A stretch of 64,000 nucleotides of DNA from Hippophae tibetana (Eukaryota; Streptophyta; Magnoliopsida; Rosales; Elaeagnaceae). Each line of letters begins with the position of its first letter. Position 1 is the stretch's first letter. The position numbers were made by a program, and so were the translations under genes. This document shows, piece after piece, positions 42,101-55,679 of the stretch. Under the pieces are notes generated by a model. That model made no database searches. It had not been told where the DNA came from and saw nothing but the letters and a program-made list of their open reading frames with translations. The stretch covers positions 806,001-870,000 of the forward strand of contig JAZDXN010000026.1 of the NCBI GenBank assembly GCA_037013495.1. The letters run 5' to 3'.

Positions 42101-44140
42101 TTCAATGGAGATAACATTTGACTCGGGTATCGAAACCACTACTATAATATATCAAATCGAAGAACGTATAAAATTACACAATATGTTTTGGTTTTTCCAA
42201 GGAAAATCGTTTTTGTACCAAAATTATATCGTTTATATCCGTTACCGGGTATTTAATGTTTTTGAGCCACCATTTTCAATTTACTTATTTCTGGTTTAAT
42301 TCAATAGAGCTATACAGGAGATATTGGTGCCAACCTAGGTTTGATTATTTATATTTTTAATCAATCCCTATTTTTCAAAAAAAAATAAGAGAAGAGAAAA
42401 AGAAAGAGGATGTCGTTCATATTTTCAAAAACAAAAAAACATTTGGTAAATATGAGTTACAACTTTCAACGGAAATAACTTTTGACTCGGGTATCGAAAC
42501 AACTATTATAATATATCAAATCAAAGCTCGTATCAAATTACACAATATCTTTTGGTAATGCCAAGGAAAATCGTTTTTAAACCCAAATTACATCGTTTAT
42601 ATCACTTACCGAGTGTTTAAAGTTTTTGACGCACCATTTTCAATTTACTTACTTCTACTTTAATTCAATAGAGCTATACAGCAGATATTGGTGCCAACCT
42701 AGGTTTGATTATTTATATTTTCAATCAATCTGTATTCTTCAAAAAAAATAAGAGAAGAGAAAAAGAAAGAGGATATCGTTCATATTTTCAAAAACAAAAA
42801 AGCATTTGGTAAATATGAGTTACAACTTTCAATGGAGATAACATTTGACTCGGGTATCGAAACCACTACTATAATATATCAAATCGAAGAACGTATAAAA
42901 TTACACAACATGTTTTGGTATTTCCAAGGAAAATCGTTTTTGTACCAAAATTATATCGTTTATATCCGTTACCGGGTATTTAATGTTTTTGACGCACCAT
43001 TTTCAATTTACTTACTTCTGGTTTAATTCAATAGAGCTATATAGGAGATATTGGTGCCAACCTAGGTTTGATTATTTATATTTTCAATCAATCCCTATTT
43101 TTAAAAAAAAATAAGAGAAGAGAAAAAGAAAGAGGATGTCGTTCATATTTTGAAAAACAAAAAAACATTTGGTAAATATGAGTTACAACTTTCAACGGAA
43201 ATAACTTTTGACTCGGGCATCGAAACAACTATTATAATATATCAAATCAAAGCCCGTATCAAATTACACAATATCTTTTGGTAATGCCAAGGAAAATCGT
43301 TTTTAAACCCAAATTACATCGTTTATATCACTTACCGAGTGTTTAAAGTTTTTGACGCACCATTTTCAATTTACTTACTTCTACTTTAATTCAATAGAGC
43401 TATACAGCAGATATTGGTGCCAACCTAGGTTTGATTATTTATATTTTCAATCAATCTGTATTCTTCAAAAAAAATAAGAGAAGAGAAAAAGAAAGAGGAT
43501 ATCGTTCATATTTTCAAAAACAAAAAAGCATTTGGTAAATATGAGTTACAACTTTCAATGGAGATAACATTTGACTCGGGTATCGAAACCACTACTATAA
43601 TATATCAAATTGAAGAACGTATAAAATTACACAACATGTTTTGGTATTTCCAAGGAAAATCGTTTTTGTACCAAAATTATATCGTTTATATCCGTTACCG
43701 GGTATTTAATGTTTTTGACGCACCATTTTCAATTTACTTACTTCTGGTTTAATTCAATAGAGCTATATAGGAGATATTGGTGCCAACCTAGGTTTGATTA
43801 TTTATATTTTCAATCAATCCCTATTTTTAAAAAAAAATAAGAGAAGAGAAAAAGAAAGAGGATGTCGTTCATATTTTCAAAAACAAAAAAACATTTGGTA
43901 AATATGAGTTACAACTTTCAACGGAAATAACTTTTGACTCGGGCATCGAAACAACTATTATAATATATCAAATCAAAGCTTGTATCAAATTACACAATAT
44001 CTTTTGGTAATGCCAAGGAAAATCGTTTTTGTACCCAAATTACATCGTTTATATCATTTACCGAGTGTTTAAAGTTTTTGACGCACCATTTTCAATTTAC
44101 TTACTTCTGCTTTAATTCAATAGAGCTATACAGCAGATAT
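42100..44140 (+). repeat. Dimer higher-order repeat, 727 bp, three copies
   Basis: A2-type monomers at 42,105, 42,832 and 43,558 share CCACTACTATAATATATC, which I saw nowhere else in the window. The intervening B monomers share CACAATATCTTTTGGTAATG; the first two read GTTTTTAAACCC and the third reads GTTTTTGTACCC. Spacings are 727 and 726 bp. The second and third A monomers also share CACAACATG. The first is more divergent (GGTTTTTCC, GAGCCACC), consistent with it being the edge of the amplified block. Confidence 0.87.
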
Positions 44141-47100
44141 TGGTGCCAACCTAGGTTTGATTATTTATATTTTCAATCAATCTGTATTCTTCAAAAAAAT
44201 AAGAGAAGAGAAAAAGAAAGAGGATATCGTTCATATTTCCAAAAACAAAAAAGCATTTGGTAAATATGAGTTACAACTTTCAATGGAGATAAATTTTGAC
44301 TCGGGTATCGAAACCACTATTATAATATATAAAAATGAAGCACGTATAAAATTACACAATATGTTTTGGTATTGCCAAGGAAAATCGTTTTTGTATCAAA
44401 ATTATATCGTTTATATCCGTTACCGAGTATTTAATGTTTTTGACGCACCATTTTCAATTTACTTACTTCTAGTTAAATTCAATAGAGCTATACAGGAGAT
44501 ATTGGTGCCAACCTAGGTTTGATTATTTATATTTTCAATCAATCTCTATTTTTCAAAAAAAAAATAAGAGAAGAGAAAAAGAAAGAGGATGTCGTTCATA
44601 TTTTCAAAAACAAAAAAACATTTGGTAAATATGAGTTACAACTTTCAACGGAGATAACTTTTGACTCGGGTATCGAAACAACTATTATAATATATCAAAT
44701 CAAAACTCGTATCAAATTACAAAATATCTTTTGGTATTGACAAGGAAAATCGTTTTTGTACCCAAATTACATCGTTTATATCACTTACCGAGTGTTTAAA
44801 GTTTTTGACGCACCATTTTCAATTTACTTATTTCTGCTTTAATTCAATAGAGCTATACAGGAGATATTGGTGCCAACCTAGGTTTGATTATTTATATTTT
44901 CAATCAATCTGTATTCTTCTAAAAAAATAAGAGAAGAGAAAAAGAAAGAGGATATCGTTCATATTTTCAAAAACAAAAAAGCATTTGGTAAATATGAGTT
45001 ACAACTTTCAATGGAGATAACATTTGACTCGGTTATCGAAACCACTATTATAATATATCAAATTGAAGAACGTATAAAATTACACAATATGTTTTGGTAT
45101 TTCCAAGGAAAATCGTTTTTGTACCAAAATTATATCGTTTATATCCGTTACAGGGTATTTAATGTTTTTGACGCACCATTTTCAATTTACTTACTTCTGG
45201 TTTAATTCAATAGAGCTATATAGGAGATATTGGTGCCAACCTAGGTTTGATTATTTATATTTTCAATCAATCCCTATTTTTCAAAAAAAAATAAGAGAAG
45301 AGAAAAAGAAAGAGGATGTCGTTCATATTTTCAAAAACAAAAAAACATTTGGTAAATATGAGTTACAACTTTCAATGGAGATAAATTTTGACTCGGGTAT
45401 CGAAACCACTATTATAATATTTAAAATTGAAGCACGTATAAAATTACACAATATGTTTTGGTATTGCCAAGGAAAATCGTTTTTGTACCAAAATTATATC
45501 GTTTATATCCGTTACCGAGTATTTAATGTTTTTGACGCACAATTTTCAATTTACTTACTTCTGGTTAAATTCAATAGAGCTATACAGGAGATATTGGTGC
45601 CAACCTAGGTTTGATTATTTATATTTTCAATCAATCCCTATTTTTCAAAAAAAAAATAAGAGAAGAGAAAAAGAAAGAGGATGTCGTTCATATTTTCAAA
45701 AACAAAAAAACATTTGTTAAATATGAGTTACAACTTTCAACGGAGATAACTTTTGACTCGGGCATCGAAACAACTATTATAATATATCAAATCAAAACTC
45801 GTATCAAATTACAAAATATCTTTTGGTATTGACAAGGAAAATCGTTTTTGTACCCAAATTACATCGTTTATATCATTTACCGAGTGTTTAAAGTTTCTGA
45901 CGCACCATTTTCAATTTACTTACTTCTACTTTAATTCAATAGAGCTATACAGGAGATATTGGTGCCAACCTAGGTTTGATTATTTATATTTTCAATCAAT
46001 CTGTATTCTTCAAAAAAAATAAGAGAAGAGAAAAAGAAAGAGGATATCGTTCATATTTTCAAAAACAAAAAAGCATTTTATAAATATGAGTTACAACTTT
46101 CAATGGAGATAACTTTTGACTCGGGTATCAAAACAACTATTATAATATATCAAACTGAAGAACGTATAAAATTACACAATATGTTTTGGTATTTCCAAGG
46201 AAAATCGTTTTTGTACTAAAATTATATCGTTTATATCCGTTACCGATTATTTAATGTTTTTGACGTACCATTTTCAATTTACGTACTTCTGGTTTAATTC
46301 AATAGGGCTATACAAGAGATATTGGTGCCAACCTAGGTTTGATTATTTATATTTTCAATCAATCCCTATTTTTCAAAAAAAAAAAAAAGAGAGAAGAGAA
46401 AAAGAAAGAGGATGTCGTTCATATTTTCAAAAACAAAAAAACATTTGGTAAATATGAGTTACAACTTTCAACGGAGATAACTTTTGACTCGGGTATCGAA
46501 ACAACTATTATAATATATCAAATCAAAACTCGTATCAAATTACAAAATATCTTTTGGTATTGACAAGGAAAATCGTTTTTGTACCCAAATTACATCGTTT
46601 ATATCACTTACCGAGTGTTTAAAGTTTTTGACGCACCATTTTCAATTTACTTACTTCTGCTTTAATTGAATAGAGCTATACAGGAGATATTGGTGCCAAC
46701 CTAGGTTTGATTATTTATATTTTCAATCAATCTGTATTCTTCTAAAAAAATAAGAGAAGAGAAAAAGAAAGAGGATATCATTCATATTTTCAAAAACAAA
46801 AAAGCATTTGGTAAATATGAGTTACAACTTTCAATGGAGATAACATTTGACTCGGGTATCGAAACCACTATTATAATATATCAAATTGAAGAACGTATAA
46901 AATTACACAATATGTTTTGGTATTTCCAAGGAAAATAGTTTTTGTACCAAAATTATATCGTTTATATCCGTTACCGGGTATTTATTGTTTTTGACGCACC
47001 ATTTTCAATTTACTTACTTCTTGTTTAATTCAATAGAGCTATATAGGAGATATTGGTGCCAACCTAGGTTTGATTATTTATATTTTCAATCAATCCCTAT

Positions 47101-47855
47101 TTTTCAAAAAAAAAATAAGAGAAGAGAAAAAGAAAGAGGATGTCGTTCATATTTTCAAAAACAAAAAAACATTTGGTAAATATGAGTTACAACTTTCAAC
47201 GGAAATAACTTTTGACTCGGGTATCGAAACAACTATTATAATATATCAAATCAAAGCTCGTATCAAATTACAAAATATCTTTTGGTATTGCCAAGGAAAA
47301 TCGTTTTTGTACCCAAATTACATCGTTTATATCATTTACCGAGTGTTTAAAGTTTCTGACGCACCATTTTCAATTTACTTACTTCTACTTTAATTCAATA
47401 GAGCTATACAGGAGATATTGGTGCTAACCTAGGTTTGATTATTTATATTTTCAATCAATCTGTATTCTTCAAAAAAAATAAGAGAAGAGAAAAAGAAAGA
47501 GGATATCGTTCATATTTTCAAAAACAAAAAAGCATTTTATAAATATGAGTTAGAACTTTCAATAGAGATAACTTTTGACTCGGGTATCAAAACCACTATT
47601 ATAATATATCAAATTGAAGAACGTATAAAATTACACAATATGTTTTGGTATTTCCAAGGAAAATCGTTTTTGTACCAAAATTATATCGTTTATATCTGTT
47701 ACCGATTATTTAATGTTTTTGACGTACCATTTTCAATTTACTTACTTCTGGTTTAATTCAATAGGGCTATACAAGAGATATTGGTGCCAACCTAGGTTTG
47801 ATTATTTATATTTTCAATCAATCCCTATTTTTCAAAAAAAAAAAAAAGAGAAGAG
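44140..47855 (+). repeat. Transitional satellite segment with copies from both sides
   Basis: About ten monomers. Positions 44,130-44,640 match 40,130-40,637 at an offset of about 4,003 bp (11 monomers), sharing ACAGCAGATATTGGTGCC, CATATTTCCAAAAAC and TCAATCTCTATTTTTC. Positions about 46,400-47,420 match about 59,860-60,880 at an offset of 13,459-13,460 bp. Near 45,375 a B linker leads straight into an A monomer with GCACAATTTTC, a variant that recurs only to the right. A-run lengths reach 14 (46,375-46,388 and 47,834-47,847). No gene is visible. Confidence 0.82.
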
Positions 47856-50760
47856 AAAAAGAAAGAGGATGTCGTTCATATTTTCAAAAACAAAAAAACA
47901 TTTGGTAAATATGAGTTACAACTTTCAACGGAGATAACTTTTGACTCGGGTATCGAAACAACTATAATAATATATAAAATTGAAGCACGTATAAAATTAC
48001 ACAATATGTTTCGGTATTGCCAAAGAAAATCTTTTTTGTACCAAAATTATATCGTTTATATCCGTTACCGAGTATTTAATGTTTTTGACGCACATTTTCA
48101 ATTTACTTACTTCTGGTTTAATTCAATAGAGCTATACAGGAGATATTGGTGCCAACCTAGGTTTGATTATTTATATTTTCAATCATCCCAATTTTTCAAA
48201 AAAAAAATAAGAGAAGAGAAAAAGAAAGAGGATGTCGTTCATATTTTCAAAAACAAAAAAACATTTGGTAAATATGAGTTATAACTTTCAACGGAGATAA
48301 CTTTTGACTCGGGTATCGAAACAACTATTATAATATATCAAATCAAAACTTGTATCAAATTACAAAATATCTTTTGGTATTGACAAGGAAAATCGTTTTT
48401 GTACCCAAATTACATCGTTTATATCACTTACCGAGTGTTTAAAGTTTTTGACGCACCATTTTCAATTTACATACTTCTACTTTAATTCAATAGAGCTATA
48501 CAGGAGATATTGGTGCCAACCTAGGTTTGATTATTTATATTTTCAATCAATCTGTATTCTTCTAAAAAAATAAGAGAAGAGAAAAAGAAAGAGGATATCG
48601 TTCATATTTTCAAAAACAAAAAAGCATTTGGTAAATATGAGTTACAACTTTCAATGGAGATAACATTTGACTCGGGTATCGAAACCACTATTATAATATA
48701 TCAAATTGAAGAACGTATAAAATTACAAAATATGTTTTGGTATTTCCAAGGAAAATCGTTTTTGTACCAAAATTATATCGTTTATATCCGTTACAGGGTA
48801 TTTAATGTTTTTGACGCACCATTTTCAATTTACTTACTTCTGGTTTAATTCAATAGAGCTATATAGGAGATATTGGTGCCAACCTAGGTTTGATTATTTA
48901 TATTTTCAATCAATCCCTATTTTTCAAAAAAAAAAATAAGAGAAGAGAAAAAGAAAGAGGATGTCGTTCATATTTTCAAAAACAAAAAAACATTTGGTAA
49001 ATATGAGTTACAACTTTCAACGGAAATAACTTTTGACTCGGGTATCGAAACAACTATTATAATATATCAAATCAAAGCTCGTATCAAATTACACAATATC
49101 TTTTGGTACTGCCAAGGAAAATCGTTTTTGTACCCAAATTACATCGTTTATATCATTTACCGAGTGTTTAAAGTTTTTGACGCACCATTTTCAATTTACT
49201 TACTTCTGCTTTAATTCAATAGAGCTATACAGGAGATATTGGTGCCAACCTAGGTTTGATTTTTTATATTTTCAATCAATCTGTATTCTTCAAAAAAAAT
49301 AAGAGAAGAGAAAAAGAAAGAGGATGTCGTTCATATTTTCAAAAACAAAAAAACATTTGGTAAATATGAGTTACAACTTTCAACGGAGATAACTTTTGAC
49401 TCGGGTATCGAAACAACTATAATAATATATAAAATTGAAGCACGTATAAAATTACACAATATGTTTCGGTATTGCCAAAGAAAATCTTTTTTGTACCAAA
49501 ATTATATCGTTTATATCCGTTACCGAGTATTTAATGTTTTTGACGCACCATTTTCAATTTACTTACTTCTGGTTTAATTCAATAGAGCTATACAGGAGAT
49601 ATTGGTGCCAACCTAGGTTTGATTATTTATATTTTCAATCAATCCCAATTTTTCAAAAAAAAAATAAGAGAAGAGAAAAAGAAAGAGGATGTCGTTCATA
49701 TTTTCAAAAACAAAAAAACATTTGGTAAATATGAGTTACAACTTTCAACGGAGATAACTTTTGACTCGGGTATCGAAACAACTATTATAATATATCAAAT
49801 CAAAACTTGTATCAAATTACAAAATATCTTTTGGTATTGACAAGGAAAATCGTTTTTGTACCCAAATTACATCGTTTATATCACTTACCGAGTGTTTAAA
49901 GTTTTTGACGCACCATTTTCAATTTACTTACTTCTGCTTTAATTCAATAGAGCTATACAGGAGATATTGGTGCCAACCTAGGTTTGATTATTTATATTTT
50001 CAATCAATCTGTATTCTTCTAAAAAAATAAGAGAAGAGAAAAAGAAAGAGGATATCGTTCATATTTTCAAAAACAAAAAAGCATTTGGTAAATATGAGTT
50101 ACAACTTTCAATGGAGATAACATTTGACTCGGGTATCGAAACCACTATTATAATATATCAAATTGAAGAACGTATAAAATTACAAAATATGTTTTGGTAT
50201 TTCCAAGGAAAATCGTTTTTGTACCAAAATTATATCGTTTATATCCGTTACAGGGTATTTAATGTTTTTGACGCACCATTTTCAATTTACTTACTTCTTG
50301 TTTAATTCAATAGAGCTATATAGGAGATATTGGTGCCAACCTAGGTTTGATTATTTATATTTTCAATCAATCCCTATTTTTCAAAAAAAAAATAAGAGAA
50401 GAGAAAAAGAAAGAGGATGTCGTTCATATTTTCAAAAACAAAAAAACATTTGGTAAATATGAGTTACAACTTTCAACGGAAATAACTTTTGACTCGGGTA
50501 TCGAAACAACTATTATAATATATCAAGTCAAAGCTCGTATCAAATTACACAATATCTTTTGGTACTGCCAAGGAAAATCGTTTTTGTACAAAAATTACAT
50601 CGTTTATATCATTTACCGAGTGTTTAAAGTTTTTGACGCACCATTTTCAATTTACTTACTTCTGCTTTAATTCAATAGAGCTATACAGGAGATATTGGTG
50701 CCAACCTAGGTTTGATTTTTTATATTTTCAATCAATCTGTATTCTTCAAAAAAAATAAGA
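47855..50760 (+). repeat. Tandem tetramer, about 1,456 bp x 2
   Basis: About 47,855-49,300 matches about 49,310-50,760 at an offset of 1,455-1,457 bp. Shared private variants are CTATAATAATATATAAAA (47,962 and 49,417), ATGTTTCGGTATTGCCAAAG (48,005 and 49,460), AAAATCTTTTTTG and GGTTTGATTTTTTATA (49,252 and 50,709). The first monomer of each unit is a B-to-A hybrid with the switch near 47,965 and 49,420. A few substitutions separate the copies, for example ATCAAATCAAAG versus ATCAAGTCAAAG. Confidence 0.85.
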
Positions 50761-51429
50761 GAAGAGAAAAAGAAAGAGGATATCGTTCATATTTTCAAAA
50801 ACAAAAAAGCATTTGGTAAATATGAGTTACAACTTTCAATGGAGATAAATTTTGACTCGGGTATCGAAACCACTATTATAATATATAAAATTGAAGCACG
50901 TATAAAATTACACAATATGTTTTGGTATTGCCAAGGAAAATCGTTTTGTACCAAAATTATATCGTTTATATCCGTTACCGAGTATTTAATGTTTTTGACG
51001 TACCATTTTCAATTTACTTACTTCTCGTTTAATTCAATAGAGCTATACAGAAGATATTGGTGCCAACCTAGGTTTGATTATTTATATTTTCAATCAATCC
51101 CTATTTTTCAAAAAAAAAATAAGAGAAGAGAAAAAGAAAGAGGATGTCATTCATATTTTCAAAAACAAAAAAACATTTGGTAAATATGAGTTACAACTTT
51201 CAAAGGAGATAACTTTTGACTCGGGTATCGAAACAACTATTATAATATATCAAATCAAAACTCGTATCAAATTACAAAATATCTTTTGGTATTGACAAGG
51301 AAAATCGTTTTTGTACCCAAATTACATCGTTTATATCATTTACCGAGTGTTTAAAGTTTCTGACGCACCATTTTCAATTTACTTACTTCTACTTTAATTC
51401 AATAGAGCTATACAGGAGATATTGGTGCC

Positions 51430-51792
51430 AACCTAGGTTTGATTATTTATATTTTCAATCAATCTGTATTCTTCAAAAAAAATAAGAGAAGAGAAAAAGA
51501 AAGAGGATATCGTTGATATTTTCAAAAACAAAAAAGCATTTGGTAAATATGAGTTACAACTTTCAATGGAGATAAATTTTGACTCGGGTATCGAAACCAC
51601 TATTATAATATATAAAATTGAAGCACGTATAAAATTACACAATATGTTTTGGTATTGCCAAGGAAAATCGTTTTTGTACCAAAATTATATCGTTTATATC
51701 CGTTACCGAGTATTTAATGTTTTTGACGCACAATTTTCAATTTACTTACTTCTGGTTAAATTCAATAGAGCTATACAGGAGATATTGGTGCC
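51430..51792 (+). repeat. Reference class A monomer (363 bp)
   Basis: Measured from one AACCTAGGTT palindrome to the next. Order of parts: palindrome; AT-rich stretch ending TCAATCTGTATTCTTC (A-type linker); A8 run with TAAGAG and a polypurine stretch; GATATCGTT; two A-rich blocks ending GCATTTGG; GAGTTACAACTTTCAATGGA; the 19-bp box TTGACTCGGGTATCGAAAC; then the A-specific half with ACCACTATTA, AAAATTGAAGCACGTATAAA, TATTGCCAAGG, TTGTACCAAAATTATATCG and CCGTTACCGAGTATTTAATG. Main sub-variants elsewhere read TCAAATTGAAGAACG with GGTATTTCCAAGG (A2), TTTTCGTATTGCC (octamer region) and GACGTACC. This copy also carries GCACAATTTTC, a variant limited to the right part of the window. Confidence 0.9.
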
Positions 51793-52157
51793 AACCTAGG
51801 TTTGATTATTTATATTTTCAATCAATCCCTATTTTTCAAAAAAAAAATAAGAGAAGAGAAAAAGAAAGAGGATGTCGTTCATATTTTCAAAAACAAAAAA
51901 ACATTTGGTAAATATGAGTTACAACTTTCAACGGAGATAACTTTTGACTCGGGTATCGAAACAACTATTATAATATATCAAATCAAAACTCGTATCAAAT
52001 TACAAAATATCTTTTGGTATTGACAAGGAAAATCGTTTTTGTACCCAAATTACTTCGTTTATATCACTTACCGAGTGTTTAAAGTTTCTGACGCACCATT
52101 TTCAATTTACTTACTTCTACTTTAATTCAATAGAGCTATACAGGAGATATTGGTGCC
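51793..52157 (+). repeat. Reference class B monomer (365 bp)
   Basis: Adjacent to the reference A monomer; together they make one 728-bp dimer. B-specific marks are the TCAATCCCTATTTTTC linker, a longer A run (A10 here), GATGTCGTT, ACATTTGG, TCAACGGAGATAAC, GAAACAACTATTA, CAAATCAAAACTCGTATCAA, ACAAAATATCTTTTGG, TATTGACAAGG, TTGTACCCAAATTAC and CGAGTGTTTAAAG. Relative to A, roughly 15 or more diagnostic positions fall in the half downstream of the 19-bp box. Sub-variants include TATTGCC with ATCAATTGCCGAG, and CACAATATC with GGTACTGCC and ATCATTTACC. The extra length over A comes mainly from the A run. Confidence 0.9.
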
Positions 52158-55100
52158 AACCTAGGTTTGATTATTTATATTTTCAATCAATCTGTATTCT
52201 TCAAAAAAAATAAGAGAAGAGAAAAAGAAAGAGGATATCGTTCATATTTTCAAAAACAAAAAAGCATTTTATAAATATGAGTTACAACTTTCAATGGAGA
52301 TAACTTTTGACTCGGGTATCAAAACAACTATTATAATATATCAAACTGAAGAACGTATAAAATTACACAATATGTTTTGGTATTTCCAAAGAAAATCGTT
52401 TTTGTACCAAAATTATATCGTTTATATCCGTTACCGATTATTTAATGTTTTTGACGTACCATTTTCAATTTACTTATTTCTGGTTTAATTCAATAGGGCT
52501 ATACAAGAGATATTGGTGCCAACCTAGGTTTGATTATTTATATTTTCAATCAATCCCTATTTTTCAAAAAAAAAAATAAGAGAAGAGAAAAAGAAAGAGG
52601 ATGTCGTTCATAGTTTCAAAAACAAAAAAACATTTGGTAAATATGAGTTACAACTTTCAACGGAGATAACTTTTGACTCGGGTATCGAAACAACTATTAT
52701 AATATATCAAATCAAAGCTCGTGTCAAACTACAAAATATCTTTTGGTATTGCAAAGGAAAATAGTTTTTGTACCCAAATTACATCGTTTATATCACTTAC
52801 CGAGTGTTTAAAGTTTTTGACGCACCATTTTCAATTTACTTACTTCTACTTTAATTCAATAGAGCTATACAGGAGATATTGGTGCCAACCTAGGTTTGAT
52901 TATTTATATTTTCAATCAATCTGTATTCTTCTAAAAAAATAAGAGAAGAGAAAAAGAAAGAGGATATCGTTCATATTTTCAAAAACAAAAAAGCATTTTA
53001 TAAATATGAGTTACAACTTTCAATGGAGATAACTTTTGACTCGGGTATCAAAACAACTATTATAATATATCAAACTGAAGAACGTATAAAATTACACAAT
53101 ATGTTTTGGTATTTCCAAGGAAAATCGTTTTTGTACCAAAATTATATCGTTTATATCCGTTACCGAGTATTTAATGTTTTTGACGTACCATTTTCAATTT
53201 ACTTACTTCTCGTTTAATTCAATAGAGCTATACAGAAGATATTGGTGCCAACCTAGGTTTGATTATTTATATTTTCAATCAATCCCTATTTTTCAAAAAA
53301 AAATAAGAGAAGAGAAAAAGAAAGAGGATGTCGTTCATATTTTCAAAAACAAAAAAACATTTGGTAAATATGAGTTACAACTTTCAACGGAAATAACTTT
53401 TGACTCGGGTATCGAAACAACTATTATAATATATCAAATCAAAGCTCGTATCAAATTACACAATATCTTTTGGTACTGCCAAGGAAAATCGTTTTTGTAC
53501 CCAAATTACTTCGTTTATATCACTTACCGAGTGTTTAAAGTTTCTGACGCACCATTTTCAATTTACTTACTTCTACTTTAATTCAATAGAGCTATACAGG
53601 AGATATTGGTGCCAACCTAGGTTTGATTATTTATATTTTCAATCAATCTGTATTCTTCTAAAAAAATAAGAGAAGAGAAAAAGAAAGAGGATATCGTTCA
53701 TATTTTCAAAAACAAAAAAGCATTTGGTAAATATGAGTTACAACTTTCAATGGAGATAACATTTGACTCGGGTATCGAAACCACTATTATAATATATCAA
53801 ATTGAAGAACGTATAAAATTACAAAATATGTTTTGGTATTTCCAAGGAAAATCGTTTTTGTACCAAAATTATATCGTTTATATCCGTTACAGGGTATTTA
53901 ATGTTTTTGACGCACCATTTTCAATTTACTTACTTCTTGTTTAATTCAATAGAGCTATATAGGAGATATTGGTGCCAACCTAGGTTTGATTATTTATATT
54001 TTCAATCAATCCCTATTTTTCAAAAAAAAAATAAGAGAAGAGAAAAAGAAAGAGGATGTCGTTCATATTTTCAAAAACAAAAAAACATTTGGTAAATATG
54101 AGTTACAACTTTCAACGGAAATAACTTTTGACTCGGGTATCGAAACAACTATTATAATATATCAAGTCAAAGCTCGTATCAAATTACACAATATCTTTTG
54201 GTACTGCCAAGGAAAATCGTTTTTGTACAAAAATTACATCGTTTATATCATTTACCGAGTGTTTAAAGTTTTTGACGCACCATTTTCAATTTACTTACTT
54301 CTGCTTTAATTCAATAGAGCTATACAGGAGATATTGGTGCCAACCTAGGTTTGATTTTTTATATTTTCAATCAATCTGTATTCTTCAAAAAAAATAAGAG
54401 AAGAGAAAAAGAAAGAGGATATCGTTCATATTTTCAAAAACAAAAAAGCATTTGGTAAATATGAGTTACAACTTTCAATGGAGATAAATTTTGACTCGGG
54501 TATCGAAACCACTATTATAATATATAAAATTGAAGCACGTATAAAATTACACAATATGTTTTGGTATTGCCAAGGAAAATCGTTTTGTACCAAAATTATA
54601 TCGTTTATATCCGTTACCGAGTATTTAATGTTTTTGACGTACCATTTTCAATTTACTTACTTCTCGTTTAATTCAATAGAGCTATACAGAAGATATTGGT
54701 GCCAACCTAGGTTTGATTATTTATATTTTCAATCAATCCCTATTTTTCAAAAAAAAAATAAGAGAAGAGAAAAAGAAAGAGGATGTCATTCATATTTTCA
54801 AAAACAAAAAAACATTTGGTAAATATGAGTTACAACTTTCAAAGGAGATAACTTTTGACTCGGGTATCGAAACAACTATTATAATATATCAAATCAAAAC
54901 TCGTATCAAATTACAAAATATCTTTTGGTATTGACAAGGAAAATCGTTTTTGTACCCAAATTACATCGTTTATATCATTTACCGAGTGTTTAAAGTTTCT
55001 GACGCACCATTTTCAATTTACTTACTTCTACTTTAATTCAATAGAGCTATACAGGAGATATTGGTGCCAACCTAGGTTTGATTATTTATATTTTCAATCA

Positions 55101-55679
55101 ATCTGTATTCTTCAAAAAAAATAAGAGAAGAGAAAAAGAAAGAGGATATCGTTGATATTTTCAAAAACAAAAAAGCATTTGGTAAATATGAGTTACAACT
55201 TTCAATGGAGATAAATTTTGACTCGGGTATCGAAACCACTATTATAATATATAAAATTGAAGCACGTATAAAATTACACAATATGTTTTGGTATTGCCAA
55301 GGAAAATCGTTTTTGTACCAAAATTATATCGTTTATATCCGTTACCGAGTATTTAATGTTTTTGACGCACAATTTTCAATTTACTTACTTCTGGTTAAAT
55401 TCAATAGAGCTATACAGGAGATATTGGTGCCAACCTAGGTTTGATTATTTATATTTTCAATCAATCCCTATTTTTCAAAAAAAAAATAAGAGAAGAGAAA
55501 AAGAAAGAGGATGTCGTTCATATTTTCAAAAACAAAAAAACATTTGGTAAATATGAGTTACAACTTTCAACGGAGATAACTTTTGACTCGGGTATCGAAA
55601 CAACTATTATAATATATCAAATCAAAACTCGTATCAAATTACAAAATATCTTTTGGTATTGACAAGGAAAATCGTTTTT

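Noticed and set aside
51433-51642. Minus-strand open frames of about 60-70 codons near 1,014, 51,433 and 55,072.
   Set aside because: They exist only where a point variant (GTTGATATTTT in the last two) removes a stop on the complement. The last two are one frame copied by the decamer duplication.
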